NCBI GenBank assembly: GCA_013214065.1
Contig: JABSPK010000007.1
Span: 92,759-156,758, forward strand
Reading direction: 5' to 3'
From: Flavobacteriaceae bacterium
GTDB lineage: Bacteria; Bacteroidota; Bacteroidia; Flavobacteriales; Flavobacteriaceae
Length of the DNA: 64,000 nt
Under the pieces are notes generated by a model. It was not told the DNA's origin and made no database searches. It saw nothing but the letters and a program-made list of their open reading frames with translations. Each line of letters begins with the position of its first letter. The stretch's first letter is position 1. A program made the translations under genes and the position numbers. Below are positions 1-8,546 of the stretch, one piece after another.

Positions 1-1146
1 CTGTGCTTCTTTGACCATTCCGAAAAACGAGGTTTCGGCCGTATTCGGGATATAAGAGAACACCGTGTTTTTAAGGTCGTTGTCGATAGCTTTCAAAATA
101 TCGGGAAATACCAATTTGCCCAGAAGCTTGCGTTCTTCATAGATCTCAAGATCGCTTCCCCTTGAAAAATAGATGCGTTCGAACGAACAGGCTTTGCGCT
201 CACGGGGTTCCAATATTCGGGAAACCGTCACTTTTCCGCTCTTCTTGATGATCAGGGCATGGCCGGGTTCCAATTCTTGCACGGCGTCGTAATCCACATT
301 GAAAACGGTTTGTATGGCCGGCCGCTCCGAAGCGACGACTACCACTTCGTCGTCTTGGTAATGATAGCAGGGGCGAATACCGGAAGGATCTCGGAGCATG
401 AAGGCATCCCCGTGTCCCATCATTCCGCCCATAGTATAGCCACCATCCCAATTCTTGGATGATTTCCTCAGGATCTTGGCGATGTTCAATCGCTCGGCGA
501 TATGGGGTGAGGCCTCCTTTTTGCTATACCCTTCTTTTTTGATCTCTTTATAAAGTTTGGCTACGGCGTCGTCCAAAAAGTGCCCGATTTTCTCCATGAC
601 CGTTATGGTATCGGCCATTTCTTTGGGGTGCTGCCCCAAGTCGACCAAGTTGTCGAACAACTCATCGACATTGGTCATATTGAAGTTGCCCGCCACGATT
701 AGGTTACGGTGCATCCAATTGTTCTGCCTTAAGAACGGGTGCACACTTTCAATGCTGTTCTTTCCGAAGGTACCGTATCGTACATGCCCCAAAAGCAATT
801 CACCGATATAGGGGATGTGTTTTTTCTGCATTTGCACATCGTCCCAATATTGTGGATGATCGGCAATGGCATTGTTGATGCGATCGTTGATCTGGGCGAA
901 AATATCCTGTATGGGTTGTTGCTTGCTCGAACGCACCCTGCTCATGTAACGTTCCCCAGGGGCCATATCCAATTTGATGCTCGCAAAACCAGCACCGTCT
1001 TGACCACGGTTGTGCTGCTTTTCCATCATGAGGTACATTTTGTTTACCCCGTAAAATGCGGTCCCGTATTTCTCTTTGTAGTATTCCAAAGGTTTTAACA
1101 ACCGGATCAATGAAATACCGCACTCGTGCTTAATGGCGTCGCTCAT
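1..1146 (-). CDS. purF: amidophosphoribosyltransferase-like class II glutamine amidotransferase (partial, C-terminus outside window)
   Basis: N-terminal 382 residues of a class II glutamine amidotransferase of the long flavobacterial PurF type. PurF uses glutamine and PRPP to form phosphoribosylamine, the first step of purine synthesis. The start at 1146 gives MSDAIKHEC, where Cys9 would be the N-terminal nucleophile after removal of a short propeptide. The segments QHNRGQDGAGFA and GHVRYGTFG follow, as in Ntn-type glutaminase domains. The phosphoribosyltransferase part lies beyond base 1. A purN gene nearby supports a purine role. The flavobacterial form differs from E. coli PurF, so a paralogous function is possible. 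Confidence 0.8.
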   Translation of the reverse strand, partial: MSDAIKHECGISLIRLLKPLEYYKEKYGTAFYGVNKMYLMMEKQHNRGQDGAGFASIKLDMAPGERYMSRVRSSKQQPIQDIFAQINDRINNAIADHPQYWDDVQMQKKHIPYIGELLLGHVRYGTFGKNSIESVHPFLRQNNWMHRNLIVAGNFNMTNVDELFDNLVDLGQHPKEMADTITVMEKIGHFLDDAVAKLYKEIKKEGYSKKEASPHIAERLNIAKILRKSSKNWDGGYTMGGMMGHGDAFMLRDPSGIRPCYHYQDDEVVVVASERPAIQTVFNVDYDAVQELEPGHALIIKKSGKVTVSRILEPRERKACSFERIYFSRGSDLEIYEERKLLGKLVFPDILKAIDNDLKNTVFSYIPNTAETSFFGMVKEAQ

Positions 1147-1157
1147 GTAATAAAATC

Positions 1158-1181
1158 AAAAAAGCCCTGACGGATCAGGGC
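1158..1181 (-). terminator. intrinsic terminator or attenuator hairpin before the purF-like gene
   Basis: On the minus strand a perfect 7-bp GC-rich stem (GCCCTGA / TCAGGGC) with a 4-nt loop is followed directly by six T. It lies after the stop of the PfkB kinase gene (1188) and only about 12 nt before the ATG of the purF-like gene (1146). Read-through from the kinase gene would have to pass it. Confidence 0.75.
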
Positions 1182-1187
1182 GTATTG

Positions 1188-2114
1188 TTATTCCAATTCG
1201 ATATTGAATTGCGTCAATTCCTTAAACTGTTGCAACCTCGAATCGACTTCCTCCTTTTCTAGCCGTTCCATGCGTTCGGTACCGAAACGTTCGACACAGA
1301 ACGAGGCCAGGTTCGATCCGTAAATGATGGCGTTCTTCATATTCTCGAAAGAGATGTTGCTCGTACTTGCCAAGTATCCGGCAAACCCTCCCGCAAAAGT
1401 ATCCCCGGCACCGGTCGGATCGAAAACCTCTTCCAACGGTAGGGCAGGGGCAAAGAAAATTTGCTCATCCTTGAACAACAAGGCGCCGTGTTCCCCTTTC
1501 TTGATCACCACATAACTTGGACCCATGGTATGGATCTTTTGGGCGGCCTTCACCAGGGAGTACTCGCCGGTCAATTGGCGGGCTTCCTCATCATTGATGG
1601 TAATGACGTCGATTTTTTCGATAACGGCCAACAGTTCGTCCCAAGTGTTGTCCATCCAAAAATTCATGGTGTCGAGGATGATGAGTTTCGGCCGGGTTTC
1701 CATCTGCTCGATAACCCCCAATTGGATGTTCGGATGCAGATTGCCCAACAGTACGATATCGGCGTCCTTAAAGTGAGCGGGTACGATCGGGTCGAAATCG
1801 GCGAGCGTATTCAACTCGGTCACCAAGGTATCCCTTGAATTCAAATCGTTGTGGTATTTCCCTTTCCAATAAAAGGTTTTGCCCCCTTTGACGATCTCAA
1901 CGCCGTTAAGGTCAATGCCCTTGTTCTTCAATAGATCGAGGTAACTGCCTGGAAAGTCTTCACCAACGACCGAAACTATGGCCGATTCGACTTTGAACTG
2001 GGCAGCGGCCAGGCCGATAAAGGTAGCGGCACCGCCTAATATTTTACCTGTTTTCCCAAAAGGGGATTCAATCTCATCGAAGGCCAAGCTGCCAACGATC
2101 AAAAGTTTGCCCAT
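1188..2114 (-). CDS. PfkB-family carbohydrate/nucleoside kinase
   Basis: A 308-residue PfkB-fold (ribokinase family) kinase that phosphorylates a sugar or nucleoside with ATP. It has the N-terminal glycine-rich segment GGAATFIGLAAAQ (near residue 28) and the C-terminal family signature DPTGAGDTFAGGF (near residue 231), which holds the catalytic Asp and anion hole. Its length is normal for the family. It lies just upstream of the purF-like gene, as in many flavobacteria, so a link to nucleoside or ribose metabolism is likely, but the substrate cannot be read from sequence. A terminator-like hairpin separates the two genes. Confidence 0.85.
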   Translation of the reverse strand: MGKLLIVGSLAFDEIESPFGKTGKILGGAATFIGLAAAQFKVESAIVSVVGEDFPGSYLDLLKNKGIDLNGVEIVKGGKTFYWKGKYHNDLNSRDTLVTELNTLADFDPIVPAHFKDADIVLLGNLHPNIQLGVIEQMETRPKLIILDTMNFWMDNTWDELLAVIEKIDVITINDEEARQLTGEYSLVKAAQKIHTMGPSYVVIKKGEHGALLFKDEQIFFAPALPLEEVFDPTGAGDTFAGGFAGYLASTSNISFENMKNAIIYGSNLASFCVERFGTERMERLEKEEVDSRLQQFKELTQFNIELE

Positions 2115-2153
2115 CCGTTCAAATTTGCTGCAAATATACCGTAATAAAATGAA

Positions 2154-2789
2154 CTATTTCCTCCCAAAATCAGCAGGTATTTCACCCCAAGCCTTGGTCT
2201 CCCATTTCACCACCGGCGTCTTGTACGAATTGGATTTCAACCAGGCTTCCGCTCTTTTGATGAGGGTGAAGACATCGGCGTTTTTGGCGTTGGGTACAAG
2301 TTTGGTCTTGCACTGTTTTTTACGGACCCAACCCATGGCGATTCGCGAATCGGTGTAAACCAGGCGATCACTGTCTTTCTTTTTCAAGAAGGCCAAGGCA
2401 TGCACGATCGCCAAAAACTCACCGATATTATTGGTGCCTTGTTCGAATGGGCCTTGTTTGAACAACACTTTTTTCGTTCCGGTATCGACACCTTGATACT
2501 CCATTTTACCGGGGTTCCCACTTGAAGCCGCATCGACCGATATCGAATGCAAGTTGGGATCGCCGATCTTAAGCAATTCTTCAGGCGTCAATGTTGGCCG
2601 TTTTTTAGAACTTCCCTTATACTCGAGATAATTGCCGTTGAATGCCTTCTTTGCTTCATCGAAAGTGGCGAACGATTTGTATTGGGCGCCTTTGAACCCT
2701 TCGATTTGCGCCTTGCAGTCTGCCCAAGAATCGAAGATTCCCGGATGTTTGCCTTTCCAGACCACGTAAATCTTTTGTTTTTTAGCCAT
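2154..2789 (-). CDS. ribonuclease H with N-terminal viroplasmin/caulimovirus-type domain
   Basis: A 211-residue protein. The N-terminal ~45 residues (KKQKIYVVWKGKHPGIF, then W..C.. and FKGAQYKSF) match the RNase HI N-terminal hybrid-binding (viroplasmin) domain. The C-terminal half is an RNase H fold with SVDAASSGNPG, IGEFLAIVHAL and YTDSRIAMGWV, giving the Asp/Glu/Asp metal site that cuts RNA in RNA-DNA hybrids. The first acidic residue sits in SVDAASSG rather than the usual YTDGSC. I chose the ATG at 2789 because it starts at the conserved domain; a longer frame upstream runs into purN. It overlaps the purN stop by 8 bp, so the two are probably co-transcribed. Confidence 0.87.
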   Translation of the reverse strand: MAKKQKIYVVWKGKHPGIFDSWADCKAQIEGFKGAQYKSFATFDEAKKAFNGNYLEYKGSSKKRPTLTPEELLKIGDPNLHSISVDAASSGNPGKMEYQGVDTGTKKVLFKQGPFEQGTNNIGEFLAIVHALAFLKKKDSDRLVYTDSRIAMGWVRKKQCKTKLVPNAKNADVFTLIKRAEAWLKSNSYKTPVVKWETKAWGEIPADFGRK

Positions 2790-3354
2790 GGGAGTCCAAT
2801 AATTCAGCAATGACTTTCGGGTAATAGCGGTACTCAAGTTCGTGGACTTTGGCAGCAATGGTTTCGATCGAGTCGCCTTTATCCACTACAACGCGCACCT
2901 GTTCGATGACAGCCCCTTCATCATAGGCCTCGTTCACATAGTGAACGGTAATGCCGGTTTCGGTGTCGCCACTGTCCTTCACGGCACGGTGTACGTTTTC
3001 GCCATACATCCCTTTTCCACCGTATTGTGGTAGAAGGGCCGGATGGATGTTGATGATTTTTTGTGGAAAGGCGGTTACCATGGCTTCGGGCACCTTCCAA
3101 AGGAAACCGGCCAGCACGATCAAATGGGGGTCGATGGCCCCAAGGAAGTCTTGCACCACCGATGATTTCGAAAATGCGATGCGATCAAAACAAAGCGTAG
3201 GAACTTGTAAGCGTTTGCAGCGTTCTAGGACTTTCGCCTTGGGATTATTGGTCAGCACGCAAGTGATCGTAACTGACGGGTCGTCATTGAAAAACCTAAT
3301 GATGTTCTCAACGTTCGATCCCGACCCCGAGGCGAACAAAACGATTTTTTTCAT
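2782..3354 (-). CDS. purN: phosphoribosylglycinamide formyltransferase 1 (GART)
   Basis: A 190-residue PurN, which transfers the formyl group of 10-formyl-tetrahydrofolate to GAR in purine synthesis in the cytosol. The start reads MKKIVLFASGSGSNVENI, the phosphate-binding loop. The catalytic triad is visible: Asn102 and His104 in INIHPALLP and Asp145 in NEAYDEG. Full length for the family. It is divergent from acpP, and its 3' end overlaps the RNase H gene. Confidence 0.95.
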   Translation of the reverse strand: MKKIVLFASGSGSNVENIIRFFNDDPSVTITCVLTNNPKAKVLERCKRLQVPTLCFDRIAFSKSSVVQDFLGAIDPHLIVLAGFLWKVPEAMVTAFPQKIINIHPALLPQYGGKGMYGENVHRAVKDSGDTETGITVHYVNEAYDEGAVIEQVRVVVDKGDSIETIAAKVHELEYRYYPKVIAELLDSHG

Positions 3355-3474
3355 GGGCGGTTTAAGCTATTGCAAAGGCGTTCGGTATGGGTGGCTAAGT
3401 TAAGTAGCCCACCTATAAAACGGTAATTTACAGTACATTTTATCGACAAATAGTGTATTTAATCCAAAGTTTTA

Positions 3475-3482
3475 TATTTTTG
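3475..3482 (+). promoter_or_regulatory. candidate -7 promoter element for acpP
   Basis: TATTTTTG matches the Bacteroidota -7 consensus TAnnTTTG exactly. It lies 30 bp before the acpP ATG, in an AT-rich intergenic region. No clear TTTG -33 element is visible at the expected distance, so the call rests on the -7 element and position. Confidence 0.45.
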
Positions 3483-3512
3483 CCAACGATTAAATTTTAA
3501 AACGATAATACT

Positions 3513-3746
3513 ATGTCAGACATTGCATCAAGAGTAAAGGCTATCATTGTTGATAAACTAGGTGTTGACGAAAATGAAGTTGTTCCAGAAGCAAGCTTTA
3601 CCAATGATTTGGGTGCCGACTCTTTGGACACTGTTGAGCTAATCATGGAGTTCGAAAAAGAATTTGACATTCAGATTCCGGACGACCAAGCTGAAAATAT
3701 CGCTACTGTCGGTCAAGCCATTAGCTATATTGAAGAAGCAAAATAA
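3513..3746 (+). CDS. acpP: acyl carrier protein
   Basis: A 77-residue acidic four-helix acyl carrier protein. The phosphopantetheine attachment site is Ser37 in [12 protein letters not shown]. It carries acyl intermediates for type II fatty acid synthesis. It precedes fabF, as in most bacteria, but a strong intrinsic terminator lies between the two, so acpP can be made in excess over the downstream genes. Confidence 0.97.
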   Translation: MSDIASRVKAIIVDKLGVDENEVVPEASFTNDLGADSLDTVELIMEFEKEFDIQIPDDQAENIATVGQAISYIEEAK

Positions 3747-3771
3747 TTGATGATATCTTATTAAAGAGCAT

Positions 3772-3812
3772 AAATTATCCATGCGGAAAGATCCGCATGG
3801 ATAATTTTTTTT
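3772..3812 (+). terminator. strong intrinsic terminator between acpP and fabF
   Basis: A perfect 16-bp stem (left arm 3772-3787, right arm 3792-3807) with an AAGA tetraloop is followed by a run of T. It lies 25 bp after the acpP stop and 32 bp before the fabF start. fabF must therefore be read by leakage through it or from a promoter within 3813-3844. Confidence 0.9.
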
Positions 3813-3844
3813 AATTTAAGGGTAAATAGGTTAAAAGTAAAGCT

Positions 3845-5095
3845 ATGCAATTAAAGCGTGTTGTAGTTACCGGATTGGGGGCCTTGACCCCAATTGGGAA
3901 GGATTTAAAAACCTATTGGGAAGGATTGAAAAACGGGAAGAGCGGCTCTGCCGGAATTACCTATTTCGATACCGAAAAATTCAAAACCAAGTTCGCATGC
4001 GAACTTAAGGGCTATAACCCCCAAGATTTTTTCGATAGAAAAGAGGCCCGTAAACTAGATCGGTTCGCACAATATGCCTTGGTTTCTTCGGATGAAGCGA
4101 TCAAAGATGCCGGACTGGACCTTCAGAAGGTCGACAAGTTTCGCGTCGGAGTGGTTTGGGGTGCTGGTATCGGCGGCCTTGAGACTTTTCAAAACGAGGT
4201 GGTCGGTTACGCACAAGGAGACGGAACCCCACGGTTCAATCCCTTCTTTATTCCAAAAATGATCGCTGATATCGCCCCTGGCAACATCTCGATCAAGCAT
4301 GGATTCATGGGACCCAACTATACAACGGTTTCTGCATGTGCCTCTTCTGCAAATGCGATGATAGATGCCCTGAACTACATTCGATTGGGCCACTGTGATG
4401 TGGTCGTTACCGGGGGTAGCGAGGCGGCGGTGACCATTGCCGGAATGGGCGGTTTCAACGCCATGCACGCGCTTTCGACCAGAAACGAAAGCCCTGAAAC
4501 GGCGTCGCGACCCTTTGATGCGACCCGAGACGGCTTTGTTTTGGGAGAAGGGGCCGGGGCCCTCATCTTGGAAGATTACGAACATGCCAAGGCGCGCGGC
4601 GCGAAAATATATGCCGAGGTACTCGGTGGGGGCTTGTCAAGTGATGCCTACCACATGACCGCACCACACCCAGAAGGGATAGGGGTCGTACGCGTCATGG
4701 AAAACTGCCTAAGAAACGCCGGACTCCGACCTGAGGATGTTGACCATATCAATACCCACGGAACTTCGACACCGCTTGGTGACGTTGCTGAATTGAAAGC
4801 GATTTCAAAAGTGTTCGGAGACCATGCCTCTAAAATCAATATCAACTCGACCAAATCAATGACCGGTCACCTATTAGGTGCTGCGGGCGCTATCGAAGGA
4901 ATCGCCTCGATATTGGCCATGCAACACAATTTGGTGCCGCCCACGATCAATCACAGTACGGTCGATGAGAATATCGATCCTAATCTCAACCTGACCTTGA
5001 ACACCGCCCAAGAGCGCGAAGTGCGGGTTGCCATGAGCAACACCTTTGGTTTTGGAGGGCACAACGCCTGTGTGTTATTTAAAAAAATGGATTAG
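3845..5095 (+). CDS. fabF: beta-ketoacyl-[acyl-carrier-protein] synthase II
   Basis: A 416-residue KAS II that elongates acyl-ACP by decarboxylative condensation with malonyl-ACP. The Cys-His-His triad is complete: Cys165 in TVSACASSAN, His305 in NTHGTSTPLGD and His342 in SMTGHLLGAAG, with the conserved Lys337. The C-terminal NTFGFGGHNA loop is present. Length is normal for FabF. It lies 15 bp before rnc and is probably co-transcribed with it. Confidence 0.97.
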   Translation: MQLKRVVVTGLGALTPIGKDLKTYWEGLKNGKSGSAGITYFDTEKFKTKFACELKGYNPQDFFDRKEARKLDRFAQYALVSSDEAIKDAGLDLQKVDKFRVGVVWGAGIGGLETFQNEVVGYAQGDGTPRFNPFFIPKMIADIAPGNISIKHGFMGPNYTTVSACASSANAMIDALNYIRLGHCDVVVTGGSEAAVTIAGMGGFNAMHALSTRNESPETASRPFDATRDGFVLGEGAGALILEDYEHAKARGAKIYAEVLGGGLSSDAYHMTAPHPEGIGVVRVMENCLRNAGLRPEDVDHINTHGTSTPLGDVAELKAISKVFGDHASKININSTKSMTGHLLGAAGAIEGIASILAMQHNLVPPTINHSTVDENIDPNLNLTLNTAQEREVRVAMSNTFGFGGHNACVLFKKMD

Positions 5096-5110
5096 AGATC
5101 ATTTAGCTCA

Positions 5111-5845
5111 ATGAAATTCGCACCCAAAATATTCAGTTCCCATTCGAAATCGGATGGGGATTTTTTTTTGGGGATCAAACGGATCTTGGGCTTTAAACCC
5201 AAAGATCTCGACATCTATAAAATGGCCTTCCTCCATCGCTCGATGAACATCAAGGATGAGTTCGGAAACCCGATGAACTATGAACGCCTTGAGTTTCTTG
5301 GCGATGCGATGCTCGGCACGATCATTTCAAAACACCTGTATAATGAGGTTCCCGAAGGGGATGAGGGTTACTTGACCAAAATGCGCTCTAAAATCGTCAG
5401 CCGTAAGCACCTTAATGAATTGGGGAAAGATCTGGGGCTCCTGGAATTCGTGCAAAGTAGGATACCGAAGTCACATTTTGGCGAGAACATTCACGGTAAT
5501 GTATTCGAAGCGGTTGTCGGGGCCATTTATCTCGATAAAGGATATGGGTTTTGCGAACGCTTTATCGGAGAACGGGTGATCGACCCCTATGTCGATATCG
5601 AACAACTCGAAGGTAAGGTAATCAGCTACAAGAGCTTGGTCATCGAGTGGTGCCAAAAGCAGAAGAAAGACTTCCACTACGATGTTTATGAAGATACCGG
5701 AAATGATGAACTCAAACATTTCGGGGTCAAACTTTCCATCGATGGGCGTGTGATGGCCAAGGCTAGGGCTACTTCGAAAAAAAAGGCCGAAGAAAAGGCT
5801 TCACGTCGGGCCTATTTCGCACTTCAACATAAAATCGAGAGTTGA
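5111..5845 (+). CDS. rnc: ribonuclease III
   Basis: A 244-residue RNase III that cleaves double-stranded RNA in rRNA and mRNA processing. The signature ERLEFLGDAML is at residues 58-68, with Glu61 and Asp65 as metal ligands, and Glu133 in VFEAVVGAIYLD is the later catalytic acidic residue. A double-stranded RNA-binding domain fills about residues 170-243. The acpP-fabF-rnc order is conserved in Flavobacteriaceae. Confidence 0.96.
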   Translation: MKFAPKIFSSHSKSDGDFFLGIKRILGFKPKDLDIYKMAFLHRSMNIKDEFGNPMNYERLEFLGDAMLGTIISKHLYNEVPEGDEGYLTKMRSKIVSRKHLNELGKDLGLLEFVQSRIPKSHFGENIHGNVFEAVVGAIYLDKGYGFCERFIGERVIDPYVDIEQLEGKVISYKSLVIEWCQKQKKDFHYDVYEDTGNDELKHFGVKLSIDGRVMAKARATSKKKAEEKASRRAYFALQHKIES

Positions 5846-5959
5846 TTCATTAAGAAATAGTAAACTCAATCGTTTTCGTAACTCCTTGATTTCGTAAAGA
5901 ATCACTTCCTTTAGGCAGGTTTATGTATTAATCCTATATTTACAATTCGCAAAATTTTA

Positions 5960-6421
5960 ATGGTAACGACCCACAAGATTTCGGCTGAATTGTATGACGA
6001 TTCATTTGAATTGATCGCTTTGCACACTGGTTTGGAAGGCTATGCAATGGCCTATCAATTGAACAGTACCGTCGGACTCAGGCTGCATCGTTGTAAGAGT
6101 GATATCGAATTCGGGGACCATGCCTTTCCGGTATTCGAATGGCAAGATGATCTTTCTGAAGAGTATTGGGTGTTGTACAAGAACATCGAAAAGACCATGG
6201 AAGAAAGTGGATCTATCGGGTTGTTCTCCCAGAGTATGTCGACAAAAACCGTCTATTTGATAGAAGAACGCAAAGAAGTCGACTTTTTCTTAAAGGTGAC
6301 CTCTGATGACCGATCTAAGGTCAAGTCGGCTTTGAACCGAATCAATACCATTCCAAAAGTGGTGACCGCGTACCAAGTAGAACACGCCTCACTCAAATCA
6401 AGAAGAAATTTAATATTGTAA
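5960..6421 (+). CDS. IPExxxVDY family protein
   Basis: A 153-residue protein of a family confined to Bacteroidota and named for an IPExxxVDY motif. Here the motif region reads LIEERKEVDFFL, a diverged form. No catalytic motif or membrane segment is visible. It starts with ATG at 5960 and ends 2 bp before pyk, so it is almost certainly co-transcribed and perhaps translationally coupled with pyk. Function is unknown. Confidence 0.85.
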   Translation: MVTTHKISAELYDDSFELIALHTGLEGYAMAYQLNSTVGLRLHRCKSDIEFGDHAFPVFEWQDDLSEEYWVLYKNIEKTMEESGSIGLFSQSMSTKTVYLIEERKEVDFFLKVTSDDRSKVKSALNRINTIPKVVTAYQVEHASLKSRRNLIL

Positions 6422-6423
6422 GC

Positions 6424-7851
6424 ATGCCAACTAAAAAGAAAACCAAAATCGTAGCTACCCTAGGTCCGGCGACCAGTAAAAGGGAGGTATTAAAAGAGAT
6501 GATGGAAGCGGGTGTCGATGTCTTTCGGATCAACTTTTCGCATGCGAATTATGAAGATGTCAAAGAGCGGATCGATCTGATCCGTGATCTAAACAACGAA
6601 TTGCAGGTCAATACCTCGATCCTTGCCGATTTACAGGGGCCGAAACTGCGCGTCGGGGTCATGGGAGGTGAAGTGGTGGTCAGCCCAGGCGACGAGATCC
6701 TTTTCGTCACCGGAGAACCTTTTGAAGGTGACGCGGAGCGGGTGTATATGAACTATGCTAGTTTTCCACAGGATGTTCGCCCCGGGGAACAGATTTTGCT
6801 TGACGACGGAAAGTTGATTTTCGAGGTGGTTTCAAGCAATGGGGAAAGTGAAGTCAAAGCGAAAGTGATCCAAGGAGGCCCTTTGAAGTCCAAAAAGGGG
6901 GTCAACCTACCGAACACCAATATTTCACTGCCGGCATTGACCGAAAAGGATGTCAAAGACGCCATTTTCGCCATTTCAATGGAAGTCGATTGGATCGCCC
7001 TTTCTTTCGTACGATTCAGCCAAGACCTCATCGATCTTCAAAACCTGATCAAAGAGCATTCCGAGCATAAGATTCCGATCGTGGCTAAGATCGAAAAGCC
7101 CGAGGCGGTCGAGAATATCGACAAAATCGTTGCTTATTGTGACGGCCTGATGGTCGCCCGTGGTGATTTGGGTGTTGAAGTACCCGCCCATGAGGTGCCC
7201 CTGATTCAAAAGCAATTGGTGCTTCGTGCCAAAAAAGCTAGGATTCCCGTAATCATCGCTACCCAAATGATGGAGACCATGATTACCAGCCTTACCCCGA
7301 CCCGTGCCGAGGTGAACGATGTAGCCAATTCCGTCATGGACGGTGCCGATGCCGTCATGCTATCCGGTGAGACCTCGGTGGGGAATTACCCGGTACAGGT
7401 CATCCAGAAAATGACCAGCATCTTGAAAAGTGTCGAAGGATCGAACTTGATCAGCGTTCCGCAGAACCCTCCGCATATCCGAACCAAACGGTACATCACC
7501 AAATCGGTTTGTTACCATGCCTCGTTGATGGCCAATGAAATCCAAGCCAGGGCGATTTCGACTTTGACCAATAGTGGCTATACCGCTTTTCAGATTTCGG
7601 CGTGGAGGCCTAGTGCGCATATCTTGGTATTTACCTCCAACCGCAGGATCTTGACCCAATTGAACCTCTTATGGGGGGTAAAGGCCTTTTTCTATGACCG
7701 TTACGTTTCTACGGATGAAACGATTGAGGATGTGAATAAGATCGCAGCTGAAAAGGGATTCATCACTACAGGTGACATGGTCATCAGCCTGGCGGCGATG
7801 CCTATTAAGGATAAGGGGATGGTCAATACGTTAAGGGTGACCGAAATTTAA
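6424..7851 (+). CDS. pyk: pyruvate kinase
   Basis: A 475-residue pyruvate kinase that makes pyruvate and ATP from phosphoenolpyruvate in glycolysis. It opens with TKIVATLGPATSKRE and FRINFSHAN. The active-site strand IVAKIEKPEAVENID holds the catalytic Lys and Glu, followed by VARGDLGVEVP. The signature ATQMMETMITSLTPTRAEVNDVAN is recognisable. The C-terminal domain is present. Its stop overlaps the stop of the convergent PAS gene by 4 bp. Confidence 0.97.
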   Translation: MPTKKKTKIVATLGPATSKREVLKEMMEAGVDVFRINFSHANYEDVKERIDLIRDLNNELQVNTSILADLQGPKLRVGVMGGEVVVSPGDEILFVTGEPFEGDAERVYMNYASFPQDVRPGEQILLDDGKLIFEVVSSNGESEVKAKVIQGGPLKSKKGVNLPNTNISLPALTEKDVKDAIFAISMEVDWIALSFVRFSQDLIDLQNLIKEHSEHKIPIVAKIEKPEAVENIDKIVAYCDGLMVARGDLGVEVPAHEVPLIQKQLVLRAKKARIPVIIATQMMETMITSLTPTRAEVNDVANSVMDGADAVMLSGETSVGNYPVQVIQKMTSILKSVEGSNLISVPQNPPHIRTKRYITKSVCYHASLMANEIQARAISTLTNSGYTAFQISAWRPSAHILVFTSNRRILTQLNLLWGVKAFFYDRYVSTDETIEDVNKIAAEKGFITTGDMVISLAAMPIKDKGMVNTLRVTEI

Positions 7852-8369
7852 GCAACCTCTTTCTCGAAAGCGATGAAATTGACCACCTTACCTTTGCGGT
7901 CGCGAATAGGTGCACCTTTGATCCAGCATTTGTAGGTCGAACCGTCTTTGCGGTAATTCAAGATGACCGCTTCAAAAGGGCGCTTTTCCATCACGTTCTT
8001 ACGGATATGGGAGGCCGTTTCTTGACAGGTTTCCGCACCTTGAAACATCTTCGGTTTCTTACCGAGGATTTCATCAGGATGGTAACCGTTCATCTTCATG
8101 ATGTTCGTGGTGGCGTGAACGATATTCAATTCTGGGTCGGTCACCACAACGATATGGTTCTTCTCAAGGATTTCTTTTTCGAATAGCGCACTCTTTTCCC
8201 ATCGATTTTCTTTGGCGATATCGGAGATGACGGATACATCCTTTAGGTTTTCGCAAACCGAGGTGAACGCTTCCGAAAAAATATCCCATCCCAAAACCGG
8301 AAGGTTCCGAAAAGGGTGGCTGTCATAGAATCGCTTGGCAGCCCGGTCGTAATGTTGGATTTCCTGCAT
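7848..8369 (-). CDS. PAS domain protein, LOV-like but without the flavin cysteine
   Basis: A 173-residue single-domain protein. The N-terminal ~65 residues are unassigned. Residues 70-170 form a PAS domain with DPELNIVHATTNIMKMNGY, GKKPKMFQGAE and NYRKDGSTYKCWIKGAPI. This order is typical of LOV-type PAS domains, but the loop that carries the photoactive Cys (GxNCRFLQ) reads GKKPKMFQG, so covalent flavin photochemistry is not expected. No output domain is fused. It is probably a small sensory or adaptor protein in the cytosol; the ligand is unknown. Confidence 0.8.
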   Translation of the reverse strand: MQEIQHYDRAAKRFYDSHPFRNLPVLGWDIFSEAFTSVCENLKDVSVISDIAKENRWEKSALFEKEILEKNHIVVVTDPELNIVHATTNIMKMNGYHPDEILGKKPKMFQGAETCQETASHIRKNVMEKRPFEAVILNYRKDGSTYKCWIKGAPIRDRKGKVVNFIAFEKEVA

Positions 8370-8546
8370 ATTCCCTACAATACTAGAAAAACCCCGATGT
8401 GTGCGAAAATATTTTTGATTGATTAACAGTTCTGTTTAAATTATTCGACCGAATTGCCTTGGAAGCCCGCTGTAAGAGTAAACAGAAAAATCGGACTAAT
8501 TCGATGAAATGCAGCATCTTGCTTCTAACTTTTGACTGTAACATCC

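Noticed and set aside
4055..4585. Minus-strand frame inside fabF
   Set aside because: fabF is intact on the plus strand with all catalytic residues; the antisense frame has no recognisable features.
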